DNA from: Planctomycetota bacterium
GTDB lineage: Bacteria; Planctomycetota; UBA1135; GCA-002686595
Direction: 5' to 3'
DNA length: 64,000 nucleotides
Assembly (NCBI GenBank): GCA_016712565.1
Contig: JADJQU010000005.1
Span: 186,001 to 250,000, forward strand
The notes under the pieces are model-generated. The model did not search any database and had not been told where the DNA came from. It saw only the letters and a list, made by a program, of their open reading frames with translations. Shown here piece after piece: positions 1-8,430 of this stretch (positions within the stretch are counted from its first letter, which is position 1; each line of letters opens with the position of its first letter). A program made the translations under genes and the position numbers.

Positions 1-561
1 CGCCTGGGCCGCTCGAAGGAGTACGCGGCGGCCTTCGAGGCAGCCTTCGGCGGGCCCGCCAATCCCGAACGCCTGGGTCGCGCCCTGGCGGCCTTCGTCG
101 GGCGCCTCACGCGGGCGAACAGCCCGGTGGACCGCTTTCGCATCGAGAACGACTTTGCGGCCCTTTCCCGCGAGGAACGGGCCGGACTGTGGTTCTACGA
201 GAGCCGCGGCCGCTGCTGGAAATGCCACGGCGGTCCCAACTTCAGCGACGAGAAGTTCCACAACACGGGCGTCGGAGCGGTGGAAGGCGTCCCCGAGCCG
301 GGGCGCATGGCGATCACCGGGCTTTCCCAAGATCGCGGGCGCTTCAAGACGCCGACGCTGCGCGGCCTGGACCTGACCGCGCCCTACATGCACGACGGCA
401 GCCTCTCGACCCTGGAGGACGTGGTGCGGTTCTACCGCGAGGGCGGGCGGGAGAACGCGGACCTGGCGCCGGAGCTCGCGCCGATCGAGATGACCGACGA
501 GGATGCCGCCCACCTGGTGGCGTTCCTGCGGGCCCTCTCGCGCGAGCTGGGAGCCCGTTGA
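1..561 (+). CDS. Di-heme cytochrome c peroxidase / MauG family protein, 3' part
   Basis: The frame is open from the first base, so the start lies outside the window. A c-type heme site (Cys-Trp-Lys-Cys-His, bases 214-228) is followed by the family's usual C-terminal pattern, FKTPTLRGLDLTAPYMHDG, in which the Met before His-Asp-Gly is the expected axial ligand of the second heme. MauG/CCP proteins are periplasmic di-heme enzymes that reduce peroxide or oxidise a protein substrate. Only the second heme domain is present here, so peroxidase and MauG-like oxidase cannot be told apart. The next gene is on the opposite strand. Confidence 0.88.
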   Translation, partial: RLGRSKEYAAAFEAAFGGPANPERLGRALAAFVGRLTRANSPVDRFRIENDFAALSREERAGLWFYESRGRCWKCHGGPNFSDEKFHNTGVGAVEGVPEPGRMAITGLSQDRGRFKTPTLRGLDLTAPYMHDGSLSTLEDVVRFYREGGRENADLAPELAPIEMTDEDAAHLVAFLRALSRELGAR

Positions 562-649
562 CGCCTTTCCTGGCGTCGACTCTCGGGGACTTCGCGGGGA
601 CCTTCCGGGCCGCGCACCCAGGGCGCCTGGGACCGGAGAGGGGAGCCGA

Positions 650-1417
650 TCAGGGCACGCGCCGGTCGAAGGCCAGCACCGAGGCCAGCACGAACACGCC
701 GCTGGCGCAGAGCAAGGGCAGCACGATGCGCAAGTCCAGCTCGCCCCGCTCGCAGATGGCGATGAAGCGCGGGATGTCCGCCAGGCGGAACAGGGAGTAG
801 TGGGTGACGCGCTCGATCAAGTAGATCGCGAACTGGAACACGGTCAGGAACAGCATGGCAAAGCCGATCGCCATCGGATTCGAGCCCACGCTGGAGCAGA
901 AGAACGTGGCGCTGTAGATCGCGAGCAACAGGGCCGACTGGTGCGCGGCGCACAGGAGCATGGCGGAGAGCGCGATTTCCTCTTCGACGTCGGCCTGGCC
1001 GATGAGCCAGGGGATCGTGGCCGAGGTCAGGAACACCGGCAGGACCAAGGCCAGCGCGCCCGCGCCCCAGCGCTCCAGGAGCAGCCTCCGCCGCGGCACG
1101 GGCCGCGAGAGCCACAGCTCCAGGGTGCCGCGATGGGCCTCCCCGGCCACGGCGCCCGCGGCGAAGAGCACCGCGGCCGCGGTGCCCAGGGTGTTGCAGG
1201 CCTTGAAGAACTGCTGGCCGCAGACGTAGCCCGCCGCGCCCGCGGAGCCGAACTGGTCGAGCATGTCGCGCGCCGCCTTGAAGGGCATCATGCCGCGCAG
1301 GGAATCGAGGTTGTCGCGGAAGTTGGGCCAGAACAACACCGCGGGCACCAGCAGGGCCTCGAGGGTCAGCGTCAAGGCGAGCGCGCGCCACAACAGCGAT
1401 CGCGTGGCGGCACCCAT
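650..1417 (-). CDS. ABC-2 type transporter permease
   Basis: A 255-residue membrane protein with about six hydrophobic segments: one near the N-terminus, one around residues 75-95, a cluster over 115-190 and one at the C-terminus. A charged stretch follows the second segment (GEAHRGTLELWLSRPVPRRR), as is usual in ABC-2 permeases of the NatB/gliding type. The start codon overlaps the stop of the upstream ATPase gene by one base (TGATG), which implies translational coupling and one transporter. It probably exports a small molecule or acts on the envelope; the substrate cannot be read from the sequence. Confidence 0.82.
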   Translation of the reverse strand: MGAATRSLLWRALALTLTLEALLVPAVLFWPNFRDNLDSLRGMMPFKAARDMLDQFGSAGAAGYVCGQQFFKACNTLGTAAAVLFAAGAVAGEAHRGTLELWLSRPVPRRRLLLERWGAGALALVLPVFLTSATIPWLIGQADVEEEIALSAMLLCAAHQSALLLAIYSATFFCSSVGSNPMAIGFAMLFLTVFQFAIYLIERVTHYSLFRLADIPRFIAICERGELDLRIVLPLLCASGVFVLASVLAFDRRVP

Positions 1418-2412
1418 CAGACGGCCTCCACTCCGTAGACGTCCCGGTACAACTCGGCGAGCGAGAGTTGGCCGTACTCGACCGACTCGGGCGGCGGCAG
1501 GTCGCGCTGGGCGAAGATCAGGGCCAGGAGCGCCCGCGGATCGCCCTCGGGCAGGGTCACGATCGCGCGCCGCCCGCGAACCACTGCCCGCACGGGACCG
1601 GGGGACGGGCCCTTTCCCTGGCCGCCGAGACCCTCGAGCACCGCGAGGATCGCCGCGGCCCGCTCGGGAATTTCCAGGGCCGAGCCGTAGTCGAGCCGCA
1701 GGGTGCGGGCGGCCTGGGCGCGCACGCCGGCGGAATCCTCGCTGCGCACCAGGCGCCCCTGGTGCAGGAACAGCATGCGCGACGAGGCGCGGTCCACCTC
1801 GCCCAGGTGGTGGGAGGAGAGCAGGATCGTGGTGCCCCGGGCCGCGTCGCGCTCGATCAACTCGAGGATCGCGCCGCGGCGCGAGGGATCGAGGCCCTCG
1901 CTGGGCTCGTCGAGAATGCGCACGGGGACCCGCGGCGCCATGGCGGCGCAGAACAGCAGCTGGCGCTTCATGCCGTGGCTGTAGGTGCGCACCCGATGGT
2001 CCAGCGGCAGGCCCAGGGCATCGGCCAGGCTCTCGGCCACGGCCACGGCCTCGCGCTCCCGGCCCCGCAAGAGCCAGGAGAGGTGCTCCCGGCCGCGCAG
2101 CTCCGTGTAGAGGCTGATCTCGCCCGGCGCGAAGGTGGTTCGCCGGCGCACGGCCGTGCCGTCGCCCGAGAGCTCCACGCCGTCCAGGGTCACGGAACCC
2201 GAGTCCGGGCGCACGAGACCCACGATGCAGCGCAGGAGCGTGCTCTTGCCGCTGCCGTTGGGGCCCAAGAGCGCGGTGACGCCGCCGGGGCCCACCTCGA
2301 AGCTGGTGGGGTGCAGGGCCACCTTGGGACCGAAGCGCCGCGAGATCTCGCGTACCTGGATCTTGCGATCGGAGGCCGTGGAAAGTACCTGCGGCATGGG
2401 CCAGGAGAGCAT
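1417..2412 (-). CDS. ABC transporter ATP-binding protein
   Basis: About 331 residues if translation begins at 2412; an alternative ATG at 2397 is five codons in, and neither has a clear ribosome site. Walker A is GPNGSGKST near residues 50-58. The signature is divergent (SHGMKRQ instead of LSGGQ), Walker B and the D-loop are ILDEPSEGLDP, and the H-loop is LLSSHH. A C-terminal tail of about 100 residues is typical of ATPases that drive ABC-2 exporters. The frame stays open upstream of 2412 but there lies antisense to the ferritin-like gene's promoter region, so longer starts are unlikely. Coupled to the permease at 1417. Confidence 0.85.
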   Translation of the reverse strand: MLSWPMPQVLSTASDRKIQVREISRRFGPKVALHPTSFEVGPGGVTALLGPNGSGKSTLLRCIVGLVRPDSGSVTLDGVELSGDGTAVRRRTTFAPGEISLYTELRGREHLSWLLRGREREAVAVAESLADALGLPLDHRVRTYSHGMKRQLLFCAAMAPRVPVRILDEPSEGLDPSRRGAILELIERDAARGTTILLSSHHLGEVDRASSRMLFLHQGRLVRSEDSAGVRAQAARTLRLDYGSALEIPERAAAILAVLEGLGGQGKGPSPGPVRAVVRGRRAIVTLPEGDPRALLALIFAQRDLPPPESVEYGQLSLAELYRDVYGVEAV

Positions 2413-2578
2413 CGGAGTTGGAGGGGGCCCCTGCAAGTGGGGGGGCCGCACCTTCTCGCGCAACCGGTTCCGCGCAGCCGTCTTCGCAGGGGGCCGGCTG
2501 CTACACTGCGGCTGTTCGGACGGTCGCCCGCACGCCGCTGGGCGCCGGTCGTTGCGGACCCGGCAAGGAGCACGAGCC

Positions 2579-3121
2579 ATGGCCAAGAATTTCGAAAGCG
2601 ACATCAAGAAAATCCGCGCCCGAGCCCGCAAGCACATCGAGGACGGCGCGGTGACCGCGGGCTACCGAGCCCACCGCGAAACCGTGATCAAGTTGCTCAA
2701 CGAGGCCCTGGCGACGGAGATCGTCTGCGTCCTGCGCTATCGAAGGCACCACTTCACGGCCACGGGCATCAACGCCCAGACGGTGGCCGCGGAGTTCCTG
2801 CTGCACGCCAACGAGGAGCAGGCCCACGCCGATCTGATCGCCGGCCGCATCGTGCAGCTGGGGGGCGCGCCGAATTTTTCGCCCGAGGGCCTCGCCACCC
2901 GCAGCCACGCCGAGTACCACGACGGCGAGGACCTGACGGAGATGATCCGCGAGGACCTGGTGGCCGAGCGCATCGCCATCGACAGCTACGGCGAGGTGAT
3001 CCGCTACCTGGGCTCGGACGATCCGACCACGCGGCGCATGCTGGAAGGCATCCTCGCCATGGAGGAGGAGCACGCCGACGATCTGGTTTCGTTGCTCGAG
3101 GAATTCGGCAAGGGCAAGTGA
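2579..3121 (+). CDS. Ferritin-like / bacterioferritin-type protein
   Basis: 180 residues, four-helix-bundle type. ExxH iron-ligand motifs are visible at residues 79-83 (EEQAH) and near the C-terminus (MEEEHADDL), with further conserved glutamates at about 42, 47 and 108. This is the pattern of bacterioferritin/Dps-like di-iron proteins that oxidise and store iron. The start is well supported by AAGGAG about 7 bases upstream. A TACACT box at 2502-2507 could be the -10 of its promoter. The length is slightly above the 155-160 residues of standard Bfr because of an N-terminal basic helix. Bfr proper versus a broader ferritin-like family is undecided. Confidence 0.82.
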   Translation: MAKNFESDIKKIRARARKHIEDGAVTAGYRAHRETVIKLLNEALATEIVCVLRYRRHHFTATGINAQTVAAEFLLHANEEQAHADLIAGRIVQLGGAPNFSPEGLATRSHAEYHDGEDLTEMIREDLVAERIAIDSYGEVIRYLGSDDPTTRRMLEGILAMEEEHADDLVSLLEEFGKGK

Positions 3122-3143
3122 GCCCTCGGCGGACCGAAGGGGC

Positions 3144-3893
3144 GTGAAGTTCGAATTGCAGCGGCTGCTCAAGCGCGACTCCTTCGGTCGAGTCGAACTC
3201 GTGCGGTCGTCGCCCTCCGACGCGGGAGGCGCGGCCGGCATGCTGGCCATCCGCCGCGTGGCCTGCGGCGGTTCCCTTCCGGGCTCGGCCCTGGTGGCCA
3301 GGCTGCTCTTGAACCGCGAAGCCCGGGCCCTGGAGCGTCTGGGGGCCGCGCCGGCCCAGGACAGCGTGCCGCGGATCCTCGAGCGCCGGCCCGACTCCCT
3401 GCTGCGCGAATACGTGGACGGTGTGCCGCTTTCAGAGACCGAAGCCCTGCCCGTCGATTTTTTCGAGCGCCTGGCCGAGCTGGTGGCGGAGGTCCACGCC
3501 CGCGGGGTGTGCCACAACGACCTGCACAAGGAGCAGAACGTGCTGGTGGGGACCGACGGTCGGCCGTGGCTGGTGGATTTCCAACTGGCGAGCGTGCACC
3601 AGGGAGACTCCCGGGCCCGGCGCACGCGCTGCCGCGAGGACCTGCGCCACGTGGAGAAGCACCGCCGGCGCTACATGCGCACGGGCCGCGAGCCCGCGGG
3701 CCTCGAGCTGGATCTTTCGCGCGTGGAGCCCCTCAAGCGTTCCCTGGCCGCCCGCTGGTGGAGACGCAGCGTCAAACCGGTCTACGTCTTCGTCACGCGG
3801 CGGCTTCTCTCGACCCGCGACGGCGAGGCGCGGCGCCGCTCGGACGGCCCCTTCCCGCGCTGGACCCCGGCGCTGGGGCCGCGCCGGCGCTGA
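3144..3893 (+). CDS. Lipopolysaccharide kinase (WaaP/Kdo kinase)-like protein
   Basis: 249 residues with a GTG start. The catalytic loop HNDLHKEQN (residues 124-132) matches the HxDxxxxN motif of the protein-kinase fold, and DFQ at 145-147 replaces the metal-binding DFG. The same short form is seen in Kdo/heptose kinases that phosphorylate lipid A core sugars at the inner membrane. The N-terminal lobe is short, with no clear glycine-rich loop, and the C-terminus is basic. The gene lies 22 bases after the ferritin-like gene on the same strand, so the two may share a transcript. A small-molecule kinase is the more likely reading than a protein kinase. Confidence 0.68.
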   Translation: MKFELQRLLKRDSFGRVELVRSSPSDAGGAAGMLAIRRVACGGSLPGSALVARLLLNREARALERLGAAPAQDSVPRILERRPDSLLREYVDGVPLSETEALPVDFFERLAELVAEVHARGVCHNDLHKEQNVLVGTDGRPWLVDFQLASVHQGDSRARRTRCREDLRHVEKHRRRYMRTGREPAGLELDLSRVEPLKRSLAARWWRRSVKPVYVFVTRRLLSTRDGEARRRSDGPFPRWTPALGPRRR

Positions 3894-3933
3894 GCAAGGC
3901 GGGTTGCTCCGGAGCGCCCCGTTCTTTTTCGGG

Positions 3934-4604
3934 CTAGAGGATGTCCTCGCGGTAGACCCACTTGCGCTTCTTGGAGTGCTCCCGACGGCTGGTGACCAGG
4001 CGCCACAGCTCGCTGGGCCCCACGACCGCCAGGTAGCTCGAGGTCTCACCCGCGGCGTCGGTCAGGTCCAGACGGCCAGAGACCAGGCCCACCAGGCGCG
4101 TGAGCCGAGGATTGGCCGGATCCATCACGAAGACGCCGGCGCCCACCAGTTCCGGCTTGCCCTCGAAGCGCTCCATCCAGGGCAGCAGGAAACCCTCGAC
4201 ACGCGGATCCGTGTCCACGCGCGCGGATTCCTCCCAGCGGCTGTTGCCGCTGCGGCCCTGCACCAGGACCTCGACGCCGGCGCGCGGAGTCTCGAAGGCG
4301 ATCGGCACGCTGGGCAGCCGGATCTCCGTCTCGGCAGTGAACAGGCCGCCGCCCAAGGGCTCCACCACGGCCACCTCGGTGTTGGGGCCGTCGCCGAACC
4401 AGGCGGTGATCTCCACCTCGCCCGAACGGGCCGTGCGGCCCAGGAACACCACGCCGTCGCTGGTGGCGACCCCCAGCTCGCGGCCGCCGTCGGAGCGCAC
4501 CTCCAGGACCGGGTCGGCCAGGAAGCGGGTGCCCGCGCAGGAGCTGCACAGGGAGAGGATCCACAGGACCCACAGGAAGCTACTTGAAGCGACGTACTTT
4601 GCAT
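3934..4604 (-). CDS. Putative lipoprotein of unknown function (start reconstructed)
   Basis: As read, this frame is fused to the upstream peptidase gene. A hydrophobic run FLWVLWILSLCSSCAG, which looks like a lipoprotein signal ending in a lipobox cysteine, sits in the middle of the fused product. Adding one base near 4590-4596 does two things at once: the peptidase frame reaches a TAG at 4582-4580, and an ATG at 4604 comes into frame 12 codons before that signal. I therefore read this as a separate gene, about 222 residues, whose start overlaps the end of the peptidase. The body is beta-rich, low in cysteine, and matches no family I recognise. Confidence 0.45.
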
Positions 4605-6308
4605 GGCGCTCGCGATAGGACTCGTTCTCGGGAGCAAGTTCAACAGCCAGCCCCAGGGAAGCGGCCGCTTCCGGGACCAGGGGCACCTTTTCGGCGTTTT
4701 CGCCCCCGACCTGGACCGAGCCCATGTCGCCCAGGTCCAGGAGTCCGTCGGCGGCCAGCAGGTTGCCCAGGGCGTAGCGGTAGCCGGCGTTCAGCGGGTC
4801 GAGTTCGATGGCCTTGTCGAGGTCCTGGCGCATGCCCTCCCGCAGGCTCGCCATGGACCCGCCGCCGCCCGCCATGGGGGCCATCATTCGTGCGCGGTAG
4901 CGCGCGTAGTAGGCGCGGGGATCCTGGATGCCCGAATCGATGGCCGCATCGAGGTCGGCCAGGGCCCGTTCCAGGTTCTTGATCGTCTGCGCGCGGGCCT
5001 GCTCGGGGTCCTTGGCGTCGGAGAACATCGCCCCTGGACGATCATGTAGTAGGCGCGCTTGAAACGCGCCGCCGGCCCCTCGATCGGGACCTTGGCGATG
5101 AACTCCTTCCACTCCTTCTCCAGCACGGCGCTGTCCTTGACCCCCAGGCAGGACAGGAGCAGGCGGCGGATCTCCTCGGGGGGCACGCGCTTGCCGCGGC
5201 CGCCGCCGAAGGATGCGTAGTCCACGATCTCGTACTCGATGCCCTTGGCCAGGGAGTAGAGGTCCTTGAAGAACCGGTCGAAGCCCTTCTTGTACTTCGG
5301 CGTCTGGTTCAGGAAATAGACGAACGACCAGGCGTGGGAATATTCGAAGGCGTGGAAGTCGTCGCGCTGGATCTTGAACAGGTTCTCCAGCTTGATGTCG
5401 TTGCCCTCGCTGATGGCCTGCTGGACCGTCAACACGCGGTCGGTCTGGAGGCGGCCCGGGGTGATCGTGATCTTGCCGCGCTTCTTGTCCACGGCGATCT
5501 CGGCCGAGCCGAAGTAGTCGGCCACGCCCTCGTTGACCCAGATCTGCGAGACGTACTGGGGGTCGATCAGGAAGGTCAGCAGGTGCGTGCACTCGTGCAG
5601 GCTGACCCAGTTGGAGATGTCGTTCTCCGCGTAGTCGTGGAAGAAATTCAAGCTCTGGTCGCTGGGGCTGAAGAACCCCGCGACGCCTTGGGGCACCTTG
5701 GTGTACTCCTGAAACTCCTTGCGGTTCTTGAAGATGTTGACCGACATCTTCGTGCGCCGCAGGGACGGGCTCGGGTTGATCCCGAAGCGGTTGTCCATCA
5801 GCGAATAGTAGGTCTCGAGCAGCTCGGCGTAGTAGTCGAGGATCTCGGGCGAGGTGTTGGAGCGGATGGCGAAGTGCGCGGTCTCCTTGGTCCAGCCGCT
5901 GTCGAAGTCGGCGTGGGCGCGCATTTCCTCGGTGCGCTTCAGCGTGCGCGCGTGCTCCAGGGCGAGCTTGTCTTCGTAGGCCTGCTTGGACATCCAGGCT
6001 CCGCCGTACTTGACGAAGCCCTTGGCCAGATTGGTGCGCTCGGTCTCGTCCTTGGGCACGTAGTCCGACATGTCGCCCTCGATCTCGACCGCCTTCACCA
6101 GCGACGAGTCTTTGAGCACGATTTCGCCGTTGTCGAAGGTCAGGCGGAAACCCTGGCCCTCCACGCGGGCCTTCTTGACCTCCAGGATGCGCCCGTCGGT
6201 GGTCACCAGTCGGTCCGCCCACAGCGGGGACGCCGTGAACAGAAGCACGCCGAGCGCCAGGGGCAGCCAACGCGCCGCGCGTTCGAGTGCAGGGAGCATG
6301 GGGCTCAT
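4580..6308 (-). CDS. Exported gluzincin-type zinc peptidase with C-terminal TPR-like region (frameshifted)
   Basis: A signal peptide (residues about 11-31, ending SPLWA-D) is followed by a small N-terminal domain. The peptidase domain has HECTH at 238-242 and NEGVADYF at 259-266, supplying two histidines and the downstream glutamate that bind zinc in peptidase-MA/DUF1570-like enzymes. After residue 420 the frame breaks at a C4 run (5031-5034); one extra base restores a helical TPR-like tail ending near 4580. As sequenced, the first frame ends in unrelated residues at 4884. The ATG at 6308 overlaps the TGA of the upstream peptidase gene (ATGA), so the two are translationally coupled. Substrate unknown; it probably acts in the periplasm. 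Confidence 0.72.
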
Positions 6309-8107
6309 AGGGCCAGCGTGTAGTCGATCCAGGCCTTCTCCAACTCCTCGAAGTCCACGCCCGCGAAGGCCTGGTCCACCGCCTGGTCCAGGTCGTCGGT
6401 CAGGGCCAGGGCTTCCAGGTAGGTGTCGAGGATCGGCGCCCAGGCCTTGTTCCAGGCCCGGGAGCCCTTGGCGCCGGTGCGCAGGAACCACACGAAGGAC
6501 CAGCCCTGGGCATAGTTGTCGCCGCCGTCGAGGCCGTACTTGTTGCGGCCGTAGTACTCGGCTTGCGTGTAGCGCACGAGTTCCTTGAGGGGAATGTACG
6601 ACTGCTTCCCGTTCTCGCGCTGGCGCAGCGCCTCCTTGATCGTCGAGACGCGCCAGTCGAAGGGCTTCAACTCGAAGCGGCCGTTCTTGTACTGGTAGCC
6701 CGAATAGAAGTCGCCGGTGCCTTCGTTGTACCAGGAGTGGGGCGAGAGGTTCCCGAAGAAGTAGAAGATGTACTGGTGGAAGGCCTCGTGGTTCAGCACG
6801 GCCCACGTGTTGCGCCGTCCGCCCAGTTCCTTGTCGTCGAACAGCACCAGTTCCTCGTCGACGAAATTCCAGTAGCCGGCCGATTGGGGCGGGCCGCCGT
6901 AGCTCGCATACTGGTCGCGGTTCTGGACGACGCGCACCACGCTGCAGCGCGACATCTCCAGCGGCGTGGCCTTGGCGGCGACGCTGCGGCCCTCCTGGGG
7001 CGGTTCGGCCTCGGGGCCGGGTTCCTGGGTCGGCGGCGCGCCGTCCCCGCCCTCGGGTCGGGGTTCGGGCTTGTCGCCGCCTTCGGCCTTGCGCTTCGCC
7101 TGGGCCTCCTCGCGCTTCTGCTTGAGGGCCAGCACGCGCTCGGGCGGGTAGGTCTCCTCGTAGCTCTTGCGGATCGCCTCCAGCCGCATCTTCAGCTCCT
7201 CGATGAACTCCTTGTCGGGGTTGTTCGAGATGATGAAGTAGTTGCCGGTCTCGTGCAGCGCCCAACCCGGCTGGCTCTTGACCTGGGCCTCCAGCTTCGC
7301 GCGCTTGTTCGTGCGGAAAACACTGTCGCCCTCGCGGGCGCCGCTGCCCGCGAGAACCTCCAATTCGACGCGCCGGAAACTGCGCCCCATGGTCTGCAGG
7401 GCACCCTCCGCCTTCTGCCACTTCTTCGGATCGCCGGGCGCGTTGGCCACCAGGGCGATCTCCAGGTCGTCCGAGAGCTTGTACTCGGCGACGTACAGGC
7501 GCAGCGGCACCTCGTTCTTGACCAGCTCGTAGACGCTCCAGCTTGCCGGCACGCCCTGGATCTGCAGCGGGCCGCCTTCCTTCTCCACCTTCTTCCAATT
7601 GCCCGGGAGACCGGTCTCATTGCCGCGCACGAACTCGTGGACGTTCTTGAGCTCGGGCGCTTCGAAGCGCGGCTCGCCGTCCTTGGGCTTGGCCGCGCCG
7701 GCCTTCTTGCGACGGTCGAACTTGACCAACCAGACGTGGAAGCCCCAGTAGTAGCGCGGGTCCTTGTAGTCGATCCCCTTGTCGTTCTTGGGGTCGTACT
7801 TGCCGATCAGGTTCTTGTCCCCGGGCTGGGGCGGAATGAAGTTCCAGTCCTTGGGCACCTTGACCTTGAAGCCCAGGTCCACGGCATCCTCATAGGTGTC
7901 GTAGGCCTTGATCGACTGGGCGGCGGCCGGTTGCGCCAGGGCGGCGAGTCCCAGGATCCCCAGGATCACGGCCAGGGCCTGGGGCGGGACCTGGGACAGG
8001 GCCTGGACCCAGCGCGGGAAGAACCCCGCGTTCCGATTCAGGTGTCCCAGATGCCCACCCCGGCAAGGGGGAGGGCCAACGACCGGCTGCGTGGATGCTC
8101 GTTTCAT
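6305..8107 (-). CDS. Exported gluzincin-type zinc peptidase (DUF1570-like)
   Basis: 600 residues. A long basic N-region is followed by a hydrophobic core (about 44-60) and an AAAQ-S cleavage site. The first half resembles a beta-rich substrate or scaffold domain. A charged, Pro/Glu-rich linker (about 330-375) leads to the peptidase domain, with HEAFH at 440-444 and NEGTGDFY at 461-468. It shares its layout with the next gene, which suggests tandem duplication followed by divergence. It is first in a two- or three-gene operon read from the 8108-8430 spacer. Planctomycete genomes carry many such uncharacterised exported metallopeptidases. Confidence 0.74.
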   Translation of the reverse strand: MKRASTQPVVGPPPCRGGHLGHLNRNAGFFPRWVQALSQVPPQALAVILGILGLAALAQPAAAQSIKAYDTYEDAVDLGFKVKVPKDWNFIPPQPGDKNLIGKYDPKNDKGIDYKDPRYYWGFHVWLVKFDRRKKAGAAKPKDGEPRFEAPELKNVHEFVRGNETGLPGNWKKVEKEGGPLQIQGVPASWSVYELVKNEVPLRLYVAEYKLSDDLEIALVANAPGDPKKWQKAEGALQTMGRSFRRVELEVLAGSGAREGDSVFRTNKRAKLEAQVKSQPGWALHETGNYFIISNNPDKEFIEELKMRLEAIRKSYEETYPPERVLALKQKREEAQAKRKAEGGDKPEPRPEGGDGAPPTQEPGPEAEPPQEGRSVAAKATPLEMSRCSVVRVVQNRDQYASYGGPPQSAGYWNFVDEELVLFDDKELGGRRNTWAVLNHEAFHQYIFYFFGNLSPHSWYNEGTGDFYSGYQYKNGRFELKPFDWRVSTIKEALRQRENGKQSYIPLKELVRYTQAEYYGRNKYGLDGGDNYAQGWSFVWFLRTGAKGSRAWNKAWAPILDTYLEALALTDDLDQAVDQAFAGVDFEELEKAWIDYTLAL

Positions 8108-8430
8108 GGTGGCTCTCCCCAGGGCCCCGCCGCGGCCCGTGGTGAACAGGGACGCCGAGGGGAGCCCGGATTTCCGTGGGGCCTCTCTTCTGGATCAAAG
8201 CACGGACCCGGAGGAAGGTGCAAGGCGCCGCAGCCCCGCCCAGGTTCAGGGCATGTTGCTTCTACGAATTCTTTCAGAGTCTACCAACGGCCCCCCGGCG
8301 AGGCCGTAGGCTCTGCGTCGCCGGACGCCGTGGCAGGGCCCGTGGGTAGCGGGTTCCATCTCCCCGGTGTCCGCCCTTGCGACGCCCTGTCCGCCTCCAG
8401 CGGCGCGGCCTTCCCCCAGGAATCCGATCC
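8108..8430. other. Divergent intergenic spacer with a possible weak promoter
   Basis: This 323-base spacer separates divergent genes. It holds an AT-rich island at about 8250-8290 in otherwise GC-rich DNA. On the minus strand TTGGTA (8287-8282) lies 17 bases from TAGAAG (8264-8259), an acceptable but weak sigma-70-like pair that could drive the peptidase operon. Nothing comparable is evident for the plus strand, and no coding frame is convincing. Confidence 0.35.

Noticed and set aside
432..1438. Long open frames on the strand opposite the ABC permease and in many other places
   Set aside because: They are Arg/Ala/Pro/Gly-rich translations typical of out-of-frame GC-rich DNA and overlap genes with clear homology.
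5031..5034. Programmed frameshift in the zinc-peptidase gene
   Set aside because: No slippery heptamer with a downstream pseudoknot is obvious, and similar one-base breaks occur in many unrelated genes, so sequencing indels are simpler.
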